A stretch of DNA of 64,000 bases, from positions 868,001 to 932,000 of the forward strand of contig OY723241.1 of assembly GCA_963210315.1 (NCBI GenBank), read 5' to 3'. Positions within the stretch are counted from its first letter, which is position 1; every line of letters begins with the position of its first letter. Positions 33,101-41,728 of this stretch are shown in pieces. The position numbers were made by a program, and so were the translations under genes. The stretch comes from Rhynchopus euleeides (taxonomy: Eukaryota > Euglenozoa > Diplonemea > Diplonemida > Diplonemidae). Below the pieces are notes generated by a model. That model worked only from the letters and a program-made list of their open reading frames with translations. It was not told where the DNA came from and searched no databases.

Positions 33101-33617
33101 TTCCAACGGAGATTTGGAATTCACGGGCCCCGAACATTGTTCCGTGTAGTACCATGCAAGGAGCGTTCCGGTAGAAGTAAAGGTAGAACCTGCTGCGCTA
33201 GCCCACATAAGCAGCCTCAGTACGGCAAGGCGCGCAGACAGAAGCTGAGACCACCGGGCTCCCTCCAGATGTAAATTCGTGAATCAGTGCCCGGAAAATT
33301 CAGGGAAATCGTACTCCTTTCGCTTTAGTGTAGTACACCCTGCAGAAACTGTGGGAGAACAGTTCCGGACTGTTGAGGCCCTGTGGTGTTAATCCCGAAG
33401 CTTCAGTCGTACGATTTCCTTGGTTCCTTCGCGACTTCGTCGCGAAGGAACTCGTAAAAAAAAAAAAAAAAACGCCAAGTCCACTATCCCAACCGTAAAA
33501 TAGGTGGACCGTAAAAATGTTCCAAGTTCCGGAAAAATCCCATTTGTTCCATCTTTTTTACGTTCCAACTATAGTACGGTTCACCTTTATTACGGTCCAC
33601 AATATTTCCGTTTACGG
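30176..33617. mobile_element. Autonomous pogo/Tigger-like DNA transposon
   Basis: 3442-bp element with inverted termini CCGTAAACGGAAA and TTTCCGTTTACGG and TA on both flanks (30174-30175, 33618-33619). It contains one intact transposase gene. A subterminal string GGACCGTAAAAATGTTCCAA recurs near both ends and may be a transposase-binding site. A hairpin CCTTCGCGACTTCGTCGCGA lies at about 33426. The 810-bp element at 19899 is its deletion derivative, and a decayed relic is at 39838-39945. Confidence 0.9.
30620..32842 (-). CDS. pogo/Tigger-like DDE transposase
   Basis: 740 residues, no stop or frameshift. The N-terminal third (about 1-210) has two helix-turn-helix-like segments (LSKSSASRFATLYREELG and TEWARKYLAAQGWTLRMRT), the second resembling the CENP-B/Tc5 DNA-binding half. 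The DDE core shows the first Asp in VVNVDHTALPL (about 250), the second in LLIIDKFTGQ (about 372) and the third in FLQPLDLGFNAYIKKYLR (about 408). The last two are 35 residues apart, as in pogo/Tigger transposases. The protein should cut and paste the surrounding element into TA targets. The start MPPKREPKQK was chosen because upstream residues read like the untranslated end. This is probably the source of transposase for the deleted copy at 19899-20708. Confidence 0.92.
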   Translation of the reverse strand: MPPKREPKQKSMLLFTVPRAAYTPGSNGACPISRAEAESVTRAVRDQQASSQGPTGGGDWSPAEKLEIGRKVVEGKLSAVVADWNAPLAGRRKLSKSSASRFATLYREELGKRKRAAALLGEVTEEVVLPPPQKRGRPAILTDSEETRLMQLLRALRRCGTQVSAETVSASARGLVSASSDPSRIDSETALGTEWARKYLAAQGWTLRMRTTAVCHSPGLLERAKAEFEGGVQRLRAQHNIPDDLVVNVDHTALPLLPGTTKTFDKKGASYVPLSKSDEKKAITGVFGASATGDLLPVQLIYGGLTSRSHGRFEEEYLETYGETWHLTANPKHWASEATTLEYIEKVLVPYLTGVKETKGLGEEQKSLLIIDKFTGQQTEKVAAALAESGIVTVDIPPGFTAFLQPLDLGFNAYIKKYLREKFSKWYTGVCTKLFRRDEKRKTRALAKTGTPFLFAGMGSHEVMVYDSSVKTAAFRNAVLAGTRASIVVSPGCADWVHPGDNASGWYALRAVELCLNSYGVRKAYLPKVKDALNLLEKVIPTDTEGIPGAQDAVQQVLEELRSANGDAAQFTEAQRLPYPAAQAAVGALNREYYTSVRLITLSEVQWAATLTEIRSGPLIVFDAENLHFVSFVAQNPELDDQELMADLARTTKVTAADMRDRHLAWLCRGFSKVKPSSVVKTFVRAGIIADPGTLAASTDDAVADYDPPTEVHPDAALTTPAELAEMERILSSLDFSAEC

Positions 33618-33829
33618 TATATCAAGTAAAAATACATGTATAATAGTTGACATGCAAGTATTATACTTGTATTTTTACTTGATATACATGTATTTTACAT
33701 GTATATTTCAGGCATATACATGTATTATACATGTATAATAGTTGACATGCAAGTATTATACATGTATAATACATGTATATACTTGTAGTTATACATGTAA
33801 AATTTACAAGATCCCACCGTGTAAGACCA
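33618..33829. repeat. AT-rich palindromic flank, right of the autonomous pogo-like element
   Basis: TACATGTA-type palindromes ending in TTTACAAGATCCCACCGTGT, the exact inverse of the start of the 19841-19898 flank. This suggests both pogo-like copies inserted into members of one AT-rich repeat family. Confidence 0.8.
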
Positions 33830-35650
33830 CCCCTAGGGGGGGGGGGTGTAGGAAGGGTGTTCTGAATAATGCGAGGCAGTTGAGATGGCTTAGGGCAGGT
33901 TCGGTGAACAACAAGACGCTATTTGTACCCATGCGAGTGAAAGGCTCACGCACACAGGGGAGGGCGAGTGGAGAAGCAACTGTGGGCCAGGGTCAAGAGC
34001 ATGGGCACGAAGCTAGTGACGCATGTTCATAAGAGTAGAATCATATGAAATTGCAGGGGCAACACCGTATTCTTGATCCTGGCAGGGGGTGATGTAGCTG
34101 GGTATGTCGCCTGTGCCATGCCATCTGCCACAAAAATCATCACGGCTCCGGGGAAGAGATTTTGCTGAGTTTCGGTTTATTGTTTTCAGCCACACCTCTC
34201 TTTCTCTCTCTCTCTCCGAGTCCGCGATCAGGACTGTTCCCTGAGAGTGTGCGAAAAGCAATTCTACTTTTCACCCACCCGAGTGTGTAAACCTTAGGGG
34301 ATGGGGGATGGGGAAATCGCAAGAACAGAGCGAATAGAAGTGAAAACGCAGTACACACCGCATGAAATGCGCACGGGTTTGTGCGGTGGAAGTATCCTCC
34401 GTTGTTTGCACACCACTGAACAAATGAATCTGTGCCCCCCGCTGGGTCATGAAGTGAAAGAACACCTTTGAACAAACCAATATGAATTTATGTTGGTCTG
34501 CAAAGAATGCCACCGCGATACAGACGCTTTGGCTGGGGTTCACGGTATTCTAAGTATTATTCGTTCACGATTTGCGGATCACGCTTGGCTGTGGCGTCGT
34601 GCCTCACAAGTGCATGGGCACTTTTAAATCCCGAAGCAAAAATAACAACAGGATTTGTTGGGACGCAGACCCCACTGTTTGTGGATACCATTCCCCAGTC
34701 TGGTGAAGTGGTGTGAGTGGGGCCGCACGATCCAGCTAAAGGCACAGAAAGTTTCCCCAGTTGGCTACGCCGAACTAACAAAAAGCAAAGGGGGCCCTCG
34801 CTACGAGTCACTGTGAGTCACGAGTCGTCAGTTTTCAGCCAAACATGGCTGACTTCTCACTTTTTCTCACTCAGTCACACTTGGCAGCGAGGGCCCCCAA
34901 AATCAACTTTTTGATTCAAGGTGTTTCGGTCGTAACTAATCTCCAAAGAAGGTCCCCTTCTTTACCCACCCCACCTTATTACTTCGTTTGGTGGTGGCAA
35001 ACCGGCTGATTTCGTGACTTCGTTTTGGACAAAATCAGCTGGCTCCGTATGATTTTGACCTGCTTTTGGTGGCATTGGCTGGTATTGCGGGTTGCAAACC
35101 AGAGCACTCAAATTTGGGCCGAAAATCACTCCATGCACCCATGCACAAGTGTGCGGAAAAACAAAGAAACTGAGAGGTAGACTGTATCAGATGATGGGGC
35201 TAAGCATACATCACATGTCAGAGACTGTGCAGCGGTCTGCGCGCAACCCCTGAGGGTGCAAAACAGTCCAGGGTTGGGAACAATGCAGAGAAAGAAGTGG
35301 AGAGTCGACTTCCCCTTACACAACAGGCACATGGTGTGCTGTCCTTTACAGACTCCCGACCAGCTGGAGAACAAAGAGAAAGCAAACCTGTTGGGTGGCG
35401 TACACGAGATCGAGGGTTTTGAAGATTGTAAAGGAACATCAACAGACTGAACAACCACCAGGTTGGGTCGACAGTGTCGGCAACAATCCTGAGGGGCAAG
35501 CAACGAGCAGAGGCGACAGGGCCCGCGGCAACGGGGGTGTCGCATGGGAGAAGACACATGTGAACAATGACGAAAGGCGAAACAACCACCGTCCGAAAAG
35601 CGGTGGAAGAAGAGTGCTGTCTCCTGACAAACGAAAAGAGGTCAGACACT
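33830..35650. other. Intergenic region with one MITE
   Basis: Apart from the foldback element at 34790-34898 I see no gene or clear repeat. A CT/AG simple repeat lies at about 34196-34220. Confidence 0.5.
34790..34898. mobile_element. 109-bp foldback MITE with 3-bp target duplication
   Basis: Termini GGGGGCCCTCGCTACGA and GGCAGCGAGGGCCCCC are inverted, with AAA on both sides. It shares TCGTCAGTTTTCAGCCAA with the 98-bp element at 5929-6026. Confidence 0.75.
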
Positions 35651-36937
35651 CTACGGTGCCTGCGGGCGTCTTCTTCTGGACTTGCAAGGACGGCGGTGCC
35701 CATCACGGCGGGCGGGTGATCTGGTGTCGTCGACTGGAGGCGCCACTGTTCCAGGAGCGCCGGTCGGCGGTGCAGGTGATGGAGGAACGTTTGATAGCGG
35801 CGGCCCAGGTGTTCCAGGAACACCGGACGACGGCAGAGGTGTTGCTGGTGTCACGGTGTCCATACAGAAGCAGTTCTGTGCACAAAGAGGGGACCCGCTG
35901 CCACACACCTTGCCACAGATCCCGACGTTCACATTCGGAATCGGCTTCCAGTAGTTGCAGTGCACATACGGCGTGTCAGTCGGGGGAGTGTAGGTTGGTG
36001 GTGCAGGTGTTGCTGGTGTCACGGTGTCCATACAGAAGCAGTTCTGTGCACAAAGAGGGGACCCGCTGCCACACACCTCGCCACAGAGAGCCACGTTCAC
36101 ATTCGGAATTGGTTTCCAGTAGTTGCAGTGCACATACGGCGTGTTAGTCGGGGGAGTGTAGGTTGGTGGTGCAGGTGTTGGAGGAACATTTGATATCGGT
36201 GGTCCAGGTGTCCCAGGCATGTCAGTCGGGGGAGGGTTGGTGGGTGCGGGTGTCGCTGCTGGTGTCACGGTGTCCATACAGAAGCAGTTCTGTGCACAAA
36301 GAGGGGACCCGCTACCACAGACCTCGCCACAGAGAGCCACGTTCATATTCGGAATCGGCTTCCAGTAGTTGCAGTGTACATACGGCGTGTCAGTCGGGGG
36401 AGTGTAGGTTGGTGGTGCAGGTGTTGCTGGTGTCACGGTGTCCATACAGAAGCAGTTCTGTGCACAAAGAGGGGACCCGCTGCCACACACCTCGCCACAG
36501 AGAGCCACGTTCACATTCGGAATCGGCTTCCAGTAGTTGCAGTGCACATACGGCGTGTCAGTCGGGGGAGTATAGGTTGGTGGTGCAGGTGTTGGAGGAA
36601 CATTTGATATCGATGGTCCAGGTGTCCCAGGCATGTCAGTCGGGGGAGGGTTGGTGGGTGCGGGTGTCGCTGCTGGTGTCACGGTGTCCATACAGAAGCA
36701 GTTCTGTGCACAAAGAGGGGACCCGCTGCCACAGACCTCGCCACAGAGAGCCACGTTCACATTCGGAATCGGCTTCCAGTAGTTGCAGTGCACATACGGC
36801 GTGTCAGTCGGGGGAGTGTAGGTTGGCGGTGCAGGTGATGGGGCTGCCGGCGTTCCTGGTCCTCCTGTCGGTTGCGCCAGACTTGCATCGATCGCTGTTA
36901 GACACACTGCCGCAACTGCACCAAGCACACGTACCAT
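35651..36937 (-). CDS. Secreted protein with five tandem six-Cys modules and Pro-rich linkers
   Basis: 428 residues with an N-terminal signal peptide (MVRVLGAVAAVCLTAIDASLA). There are five near-identical modules, each about 40 residues, with pattern HCNYWKP...LCGEVCGSGSPLCAQNCFCMD (six Cys: C-x13-C-x3-C-x6-C-x3-C-x-C). Pro/Thr-rich linkers (PAPPTYTPPTDTPYV; PGTPGPSISNVPPTPAPP) separate them. The last module has diverged slightly (GICGKVCG). No known family is recognised. The layout suggests a cell-surface or extracellular matrix protein, with the linkers possibly glycosylated. The modules are nearly identical at the DNA level, pointing to recent expansion or gene conversion. The basic C-terminal tail reads like a frame change, so the last residues may not be native. 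Confidence 0.75.
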   Translation of the reverse strand: MVRVLGAVAAVCLTAIDASLAQPTGGPGTPAAPSPAPPTYTPPTDTPYVHCNYWKPIPNVNVALCGEVCGSGSPLCAQNCFCMDTVTPAATPAPTNPPPTDMPGTPGPSISNVPPTPAPPTYTPPTDTPYVHCNYWKPIPNVNVALCGEVCGSGSPLCAQNCFCMDTVTPATPAPPTYTPPTDTPYVHCNYWKPIPNMNVALCGEVCGSGSPLCAQNCFCMDTVTPAATPAPTNPPPTDMPGTPGPPISNVPPTPAPPTYTPPTNTPYVHCNYWKPIPNVNVALCGEVCGSGSPLCAQNCFCMDTVTPATPAPPTYTPPTDTPYVHCNYWKPIPNVNVGICGKVCGSGSPLCAQNCFCMDTVTPATPLPSSGVPGTPGPPLSNVPPSPAPPTGAPGTVAPPVDDTRSPARRDGHRRPCKSRRRRPQAP

Positions 36938-38209
36938 TGCCCGCTATCCCTCCTGTTGGTGGAGCATGAGTGTCCCAAATCGGATGAAGCGAACTCATCC
37001 AACAGACAGTACCCCCTGGCCCAGGCTGGGGGTTCAGTAGTATAGGGTTGACGGAGCTGCGGTCGCACTCTCGGGTGTGACTGTGGCTTCTGATTCACGG
37101 TATGGTTGTGCGCGTCCCAACTGCACAAATTTCCCGCGGGCAATCACCCCTACTGTTGTTGATACTGATGACACAAGATTTCGTCTCTTTGCTATCACTG
37201 TATACATACGTCATGCTAACGCGGCACAAACACAGCAGTGAGAAATGGGACCCCGAACATGCTGGATCTGACAACACGCGGGGTGCGGGGGTTGGGACAA
37301 GCTGTCTCACTTCTCCTCCCTCTCCGATGCCTCTCCTTGACCGAAGCCATTCTCTCACAGACATAAATGTTGCACAAGGCCAGAAGCGACAGCAGGTCTT
37401 CCGCCTTGTGGCTTTCTTCAGCGACTGTCCTCCGACACAGGCATGGGATGTCCGGGCAGGACTGAAGACTCAAGGATCTGCATCGCAACGAACTCTGTGC
37501 AATATATGACTCCCATCCGGATGGACACAACGAACAACACACGCGCTAAACCACGTGGCATCTCAAGGACGTTTTAGACTCTGGTGCCTGGGCACTGCAC
37601 CCACACGAAGCATTCTGGAAGTATCTGTGATACTCGGATTGCAGCAGTCATCCTCACACGGTCTCCTGTGTGCGCAGTGCGTGTGCCAGGCAGATTCCCC
37701 CCGGATGCGGGCAAGGTGCCTATCTCCTTCACGCTGCAGCTCCTGCAGACCGACGCGTCTTCATTATTGTTTGTTCAGAATGCACTGTTCTTCCTGCTAT
37801 CGACAATCCGCCCGACATATCCCACGAGAGTGAAGGGGGAGGGGGTTTTCAGTGGGAGCAGCGATCACACTGCTCCTGCGATGCCTGCTGCCTGAGGGAG
37901 CCCTGCCACATGCCGTATTGTACACACGTTAGGAATTGCCACGTGCACAGGGCACCACCACCACCAACCCCCCCAACCGCCCCCCACCCCAAGCGGGACA
38001 CTCCGTTGCCAAGTTGGCCACTGCACACACTTCAGCATGCAAAGACACGGGGTGCAGAGTCACACAACCCCCTCCTCGCAAGCAACCGAACGACCAACCC
38101 TTCTTCCCCGCATGCGAAAACAAAATACGATAACACTCTTTCTCTCTCTCTCCCCCTCCCACTCCAAGACGGAAACCTCTGACAGCCTCGCCTTGGGTAC
38201 CCCCATCGA
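36938..38209. other. Intergenic region
   Basis: No gene supported. CT-rich tract at about 38135-38165 just downstream of the S28 peptidase gene. Confidence 0.5.
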
Positions 38210-39691
38210 CTAGGCCCTCGAGGCAGCGTCAATCCACTGCTTGATCAGGACCCGCTCCTTCTGGCGGACGGCAATGATATCCTCCGTGTCGTCGGGGTGC
38301 GACCCACGCAGGTCGACGTGGTGTGCCCCATTGGGCATGATATAGACCGGGCAGGACGTCAGGTTCTGCGACAGCATCCCGCCGCCGTGCCAAGGGTCGA
38401 GGAGGCCGTTGGAGAAGATCACATTCGTCAGCGGCGACTCCTTCGCGTTGATGAGGTACCCCCCGAAGTGTGTGCGGAACCAGCCGGGCCGCGGCTCCAC
38501 GCTGTACGCCTTGCGGCACACCTCCTGCGCCTGCGTCAGGTTGAAGGTGAAGTCGCGCACCCCCCTCCCTGAGAACTCATGCAGGGTCTCCGTGCAGCTC
38601 TGGTACCCCCACCCGTCACCGCCATCCCCCAGCCCCGTGGGGCCACCACCGGGGATGCCACCCAGACCCTCCGCCTCGATGCACCCCTCTCCCGTCTGCT
38701 GGTAGTAGTAGCTGAAGAAGGTCTTCACACGCGCCAGCAGCGAAGGCACGGAGGAGTTTGTCATCGCAACGCATGTCGCGTTGATGGGCCATGCGGGGGC
38801 GATCCCAACGGGGTATGGGTAGTTCAGCTGCGGCAGGCTCTCAACGGCATCCGTGAAGATGAAGACAGCGTCATCCGCAGACGACGGGGGCGAGCACAGC
38901 CCCAGCTCCTCCTGCAGCTGCTTCCTCCCCGACTCGTTCTGCGCGGTGGCGTAGATCAGCTTCCGTGCAGACTCCACCTCGTTCAGACACCCGCCGTCGC
39001 GGTACACCTTGTTGACAATATCAATCCAGGTGTAAGGCGTCACACCCTGTCCTGCCCAGGCCTCGGGGTCATAGTACCCAAAGGGCGCAGAGGCGGCAAG
39101 CCCACCGGCCACCACATGGGGGTACTTCAGCCTGAAGAAGGTGGTGAGGGTGCCGCCGTAGCTCCCGCCGAAGGCGATGACGGGGCAGTTCTCCGCGTTG
39201 TTCTCCTTCTTCACAGCCTCGATGAGGGCAGCGTAGTCCGCCAGGGCCTGCTCGGTGGTGCAGTAGTCTGCATACCCCTTCTGCAGGCTCTTCTCCCCGA
39301 AGGGCATCGACTTGCCGTAGTAGCGGAACTCCGCGAAGAGGACCATCGCGCCCCACTCCTTCGCCAGGTCATTCGTGATGAACCCCGACCCCCCCCAGAA
39401 GGCGTCGATCGGGCCCTCATTGCCGGTGTAGAAGAGGATGGGCCCCTTGCAGCCGTTCGCCAGCTTCCCCTTGCCAGACCACTGCTCGGTGTTGATGAGG
39501 TACCTCTGCTGGTAGGTTGCGGGCTCGCCCTTCTCATCGACAGCGTAGCGGAAGTGGTCCAGCGTCTGTGTGAAGAACTTCTCCTCGTACGCCACAGTGG
39601 TTGTGTCAGGGGGTGGGGTGCGGACACGCGACGCAGAGATCCCCTGGCATGCGCATGATGCCAGGAGAAGCAGAGGTGTGGCGAACCTCAT
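38210..39691 (-). CDS. S28-family serine carboxypeptidase (PCP/DPP7-like), secreted or lysosomal
   Basis: Intronless, 493 residues, starting at the Met that opens a clean signal peptide (MRFATPLLLLASCACQGISA). An in-frame Met ten codons earlier is less likely. The family marks are all present: TQTLDHFRYA near the N-terminus, NEGPIDAFW, EFRYYGKSMPF, nucleophile S177 in GGSYGG, D432 in SNGLLDPWHGGG, and H457/H458 in NGAHHVDLR. Length and motif order match lysosomal prolyl carboxypeptidase/dipeptidyl peptidase 2. It should cleave peptides at prolyl bonds in an acidic compartment or outside the cell. Several N-x-S/T sites are present. A long polypyrimidine tract ending in AG lies about 45 nt upstream of the ATG. 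Confidence 0.93.
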   Translation of the reverse strand: MRFATPLLLLASCACQGISASRVRTPPPDTTTVAYEEKFFTQTLDHFRYAVDEKGEPATYQQRYLINTEQWSGKGKLANGCKGPILFYTGNEGPIDAFWGGSGFITNDLAKEWGAMVLFAEFRYYGKSMPFGEKSLQKGYADYCTTEQALADYAALIEAVKKENNAENCPVIAFGGSYGGTLTTFFRLKYPHVVAGGLAASAPFGYYDPEAWAGQGVTPYTWIDIVNKVYRDGGCLNEVESARKLIYATAQNESGRKQLQEELGLCSPPSSADDAVFIFTDAVESLPQLNYPYPVGIAPAWPINATCVAMTNSSVPSLLARVKTFFSYYYQQTGEGCIEAEGLGGIPGGGPTGLGDGGDGWGYQSCTETLHEFSGRGVRDFTFNLTQAQEVCRKAYSVEPRPGWFRTHFGGYLINAKESPLTNVIFSNGLLDPWHGGGMLSQNLTSCPVYIMPNGAHHVDLRGSHPDDTEDIIAVRQKERVLIKQWIDAASRA

Positions 39692-39837
39692 GGTGAGAGA
39701 GAGAGGTGCGCTTCTGCACACTAGTTGTCAGCCCTCGCCTGAGGAGGGAGGTTGGTGGAGGAGGAGGAGGTGGTGGTGGTGGTGGGAAGTTAATCAAAAG
39801 TTTGGCCTACCAACACCTGAGGCCCTGGAAAAATAAT

Positions 39838-39945
39838 AGTCCTTTCGCTTCAATGCAGACACCCTGTCCAGCAAGATGCTAATCCTAAAGCTCCAGCCGT
39901 ACAATTTCCTTCGTTACTTCGCGGTTTTGCTACGCTCCGTCGCTC
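39838..39945. mobile_element. Decayed relic of the pogo/Tigger-like element's right end
   Basis: CCTTTCGCTTCAATGCAGAC, then AATCCTAAAGCTCCAGCCGT and AATTTCCTTCGTTACTTCGC, follow the order of the right part of the 30176-33617 element (around 33316-33440) with many substitutions and deletions. Confidence 0.65.
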
Positions 39946-41559
39946 TCAGGGTGATGCCAGAAGAATGGTCTGCGGATTGTGCCCAGAGCTGAGGGTAATA
40001 CAAAGGGCAACAGGGGCAAACAGCCCTGGGGAGGGGTGGGGGTGGGGGGGTAGGCGGGATGGGATTTTCTACATGGCATGTGGGGCACCTTCTGTGCATC
40101 AGAGTAGGGGAGGGGGTGACGGGGAGTGCGGGGGGGGGGTTTTTCTTAGGGTCAAAAAAAGACCTAACCTTCTTCAGAAAAGTGGGGTCGGGGTACACGC
40201 TTTTTACTGCGTGCAGTGACCCCCCCCCCTGCTCTGCAACGACAAAACCCACCCCACCTCCCCTATCCAACCTGACCGAACGGCAAAAGTGGCACTCCGC
40301 TACCTTCTGCTCCCAACGTGCCACCACGCTGTTTACTCACTAACTCCACTCCCGCTCCCACTCCCTCTCCCTCTCCCACCTCCCCTCCGGATGGGTGGGA
40401 GGGGGGGAGAGGGGGCGCTGTCTCATGTGTAGCGACGGTGCTGCTGCACATACATGTGTGAAGCCCGCATTCGCCTCACCCCCCCCCCCCCCCAACCCTC
40501 CCCCACACGTCATTTTTTTTGCTTACCTCTCTACTTTGGACTCAAAATGTGACACAAATGCATTGCATTGAAAGGGGGTGGGGGGGTGAGGAGGTATGGG
40601 GGATGGGGTGGGCGTGATTATGCAGAAAAGTGTGAATGTGCATATCCTCGGGAAGAGGGGCGGGTGGGGACGCCTGTCTAATTAGAATGCAAGGGAACAG
40701 TTCGTTCGTCGGGGAGATTCTCGCATATACAGCGCACACATGTGGGGGTGCACGCGCGGGAGGGTTTTTGGGGGTCCCGATACCCGGTAGCGACATCGGG
40801 ATATTAGCCAGTGACACGCAAATGAGATCGTGGGCCATCTGGAAAGGCACTGCACTTCTCAGCTAAAAAGACTTGGGGCTGCGTTCTCTGTTTGTCCAAA
40901 AAGAACGAACGGCACCTGATCCATCCACATGTGTGCAGATACCGAACGCTGCCACGAGTCTTTCTAGTTAGAAAGAACACGTTCTGCCACACAAGAGCAC
41001 CTTTGAGTTACCATGCACACAACATTGTGACACGTGAACATTCTTCTTGTCCTGCCAAAAAAAACGCACAGAACAACACCGCTCTATCTTAGGTGCAAAT
41101 CTCCACCGCCTCTACACAACACCAATGGGGGGAGCTTTCGCTCTGTGCCACACACTGTGCGAACAACTGTGCCAGGGTTGTGAGGACACTCCACTTCTCG
41201 GCTGCACCTCTGAGCGAAGCCCCCCCTCCCAATGGAGTTTGATGCCATACTGCTGTGCGCACGCAACGCCCTGTGCATGTCTCTGCCGCACAGTCTCTAG
41301 AAAAGATCTAATCGGACAATGCAACACAAGATATCATTGTTATTCCCACCCTTCTACCCTGCCCCATTTCTTCAGGGGGGGATACCCTTATCTGTTGGTG
41401 TTTATTTGGGGGTTTTTTTTGCTGCCCATCGCCAAAACGAAAGAAATGGACTGGGTGCGTTTGTCTTCGTTGGCATGGCTGCCAACCACCAGCCTGACGA
41501 CAGACATATGACCAGGCAGGTGCTGTGCACAACGGCCTCTTTTTTAACAACCTCCTCTG
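39946..41559. other. Intergenic region upstream of the S28 peptidase
   Basis: No gene supported. Several poly-C/poly-G runs (40130-40139, 40211-40221, 40479-40494). A palindrome TCCCGATACCCGGTAGCGAC-like stretch near 40775-40802. Confidence 0.45.
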
Positions 41560-41728
41560 TGGGGGGTGGGATGGGTGGTGAAATAGAAGTAGAAGAAAAA
41601 GGTTAACGAAGGATGCCCTCCCTTCACTCTCTGTGGGGGCGGGGGTCGTGAAGTAGAAGCAGAAGGAAGCGCAAGGGTGATCTCCCTTCACATCAAGGGT
41701 GGGGGGGGGGGGGGGCGAGGCAGAAGAA
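41560..41728. repeat. Two tandem copies of a short G-rich plus GAAGTAGAAG repeat
   Basis: Each unit (about 70 bp) has a G-rich block, GAAATAGAAGTAGAAG or GAAGTAGAAGCAGAAG, and CTCCCTTCAC. A third G-rich block adjoins the TIR element at 41729. A related copy is at 18065-18135. Confidence 0.6.

Noticed and set aside
35395-36969. Regularly spaced near-identical repeats that might suggest a CRISPR-like array
   Set aside because: They are the coding repeats of the five-module Cys-rich protein, far too long and with coding periodicity.
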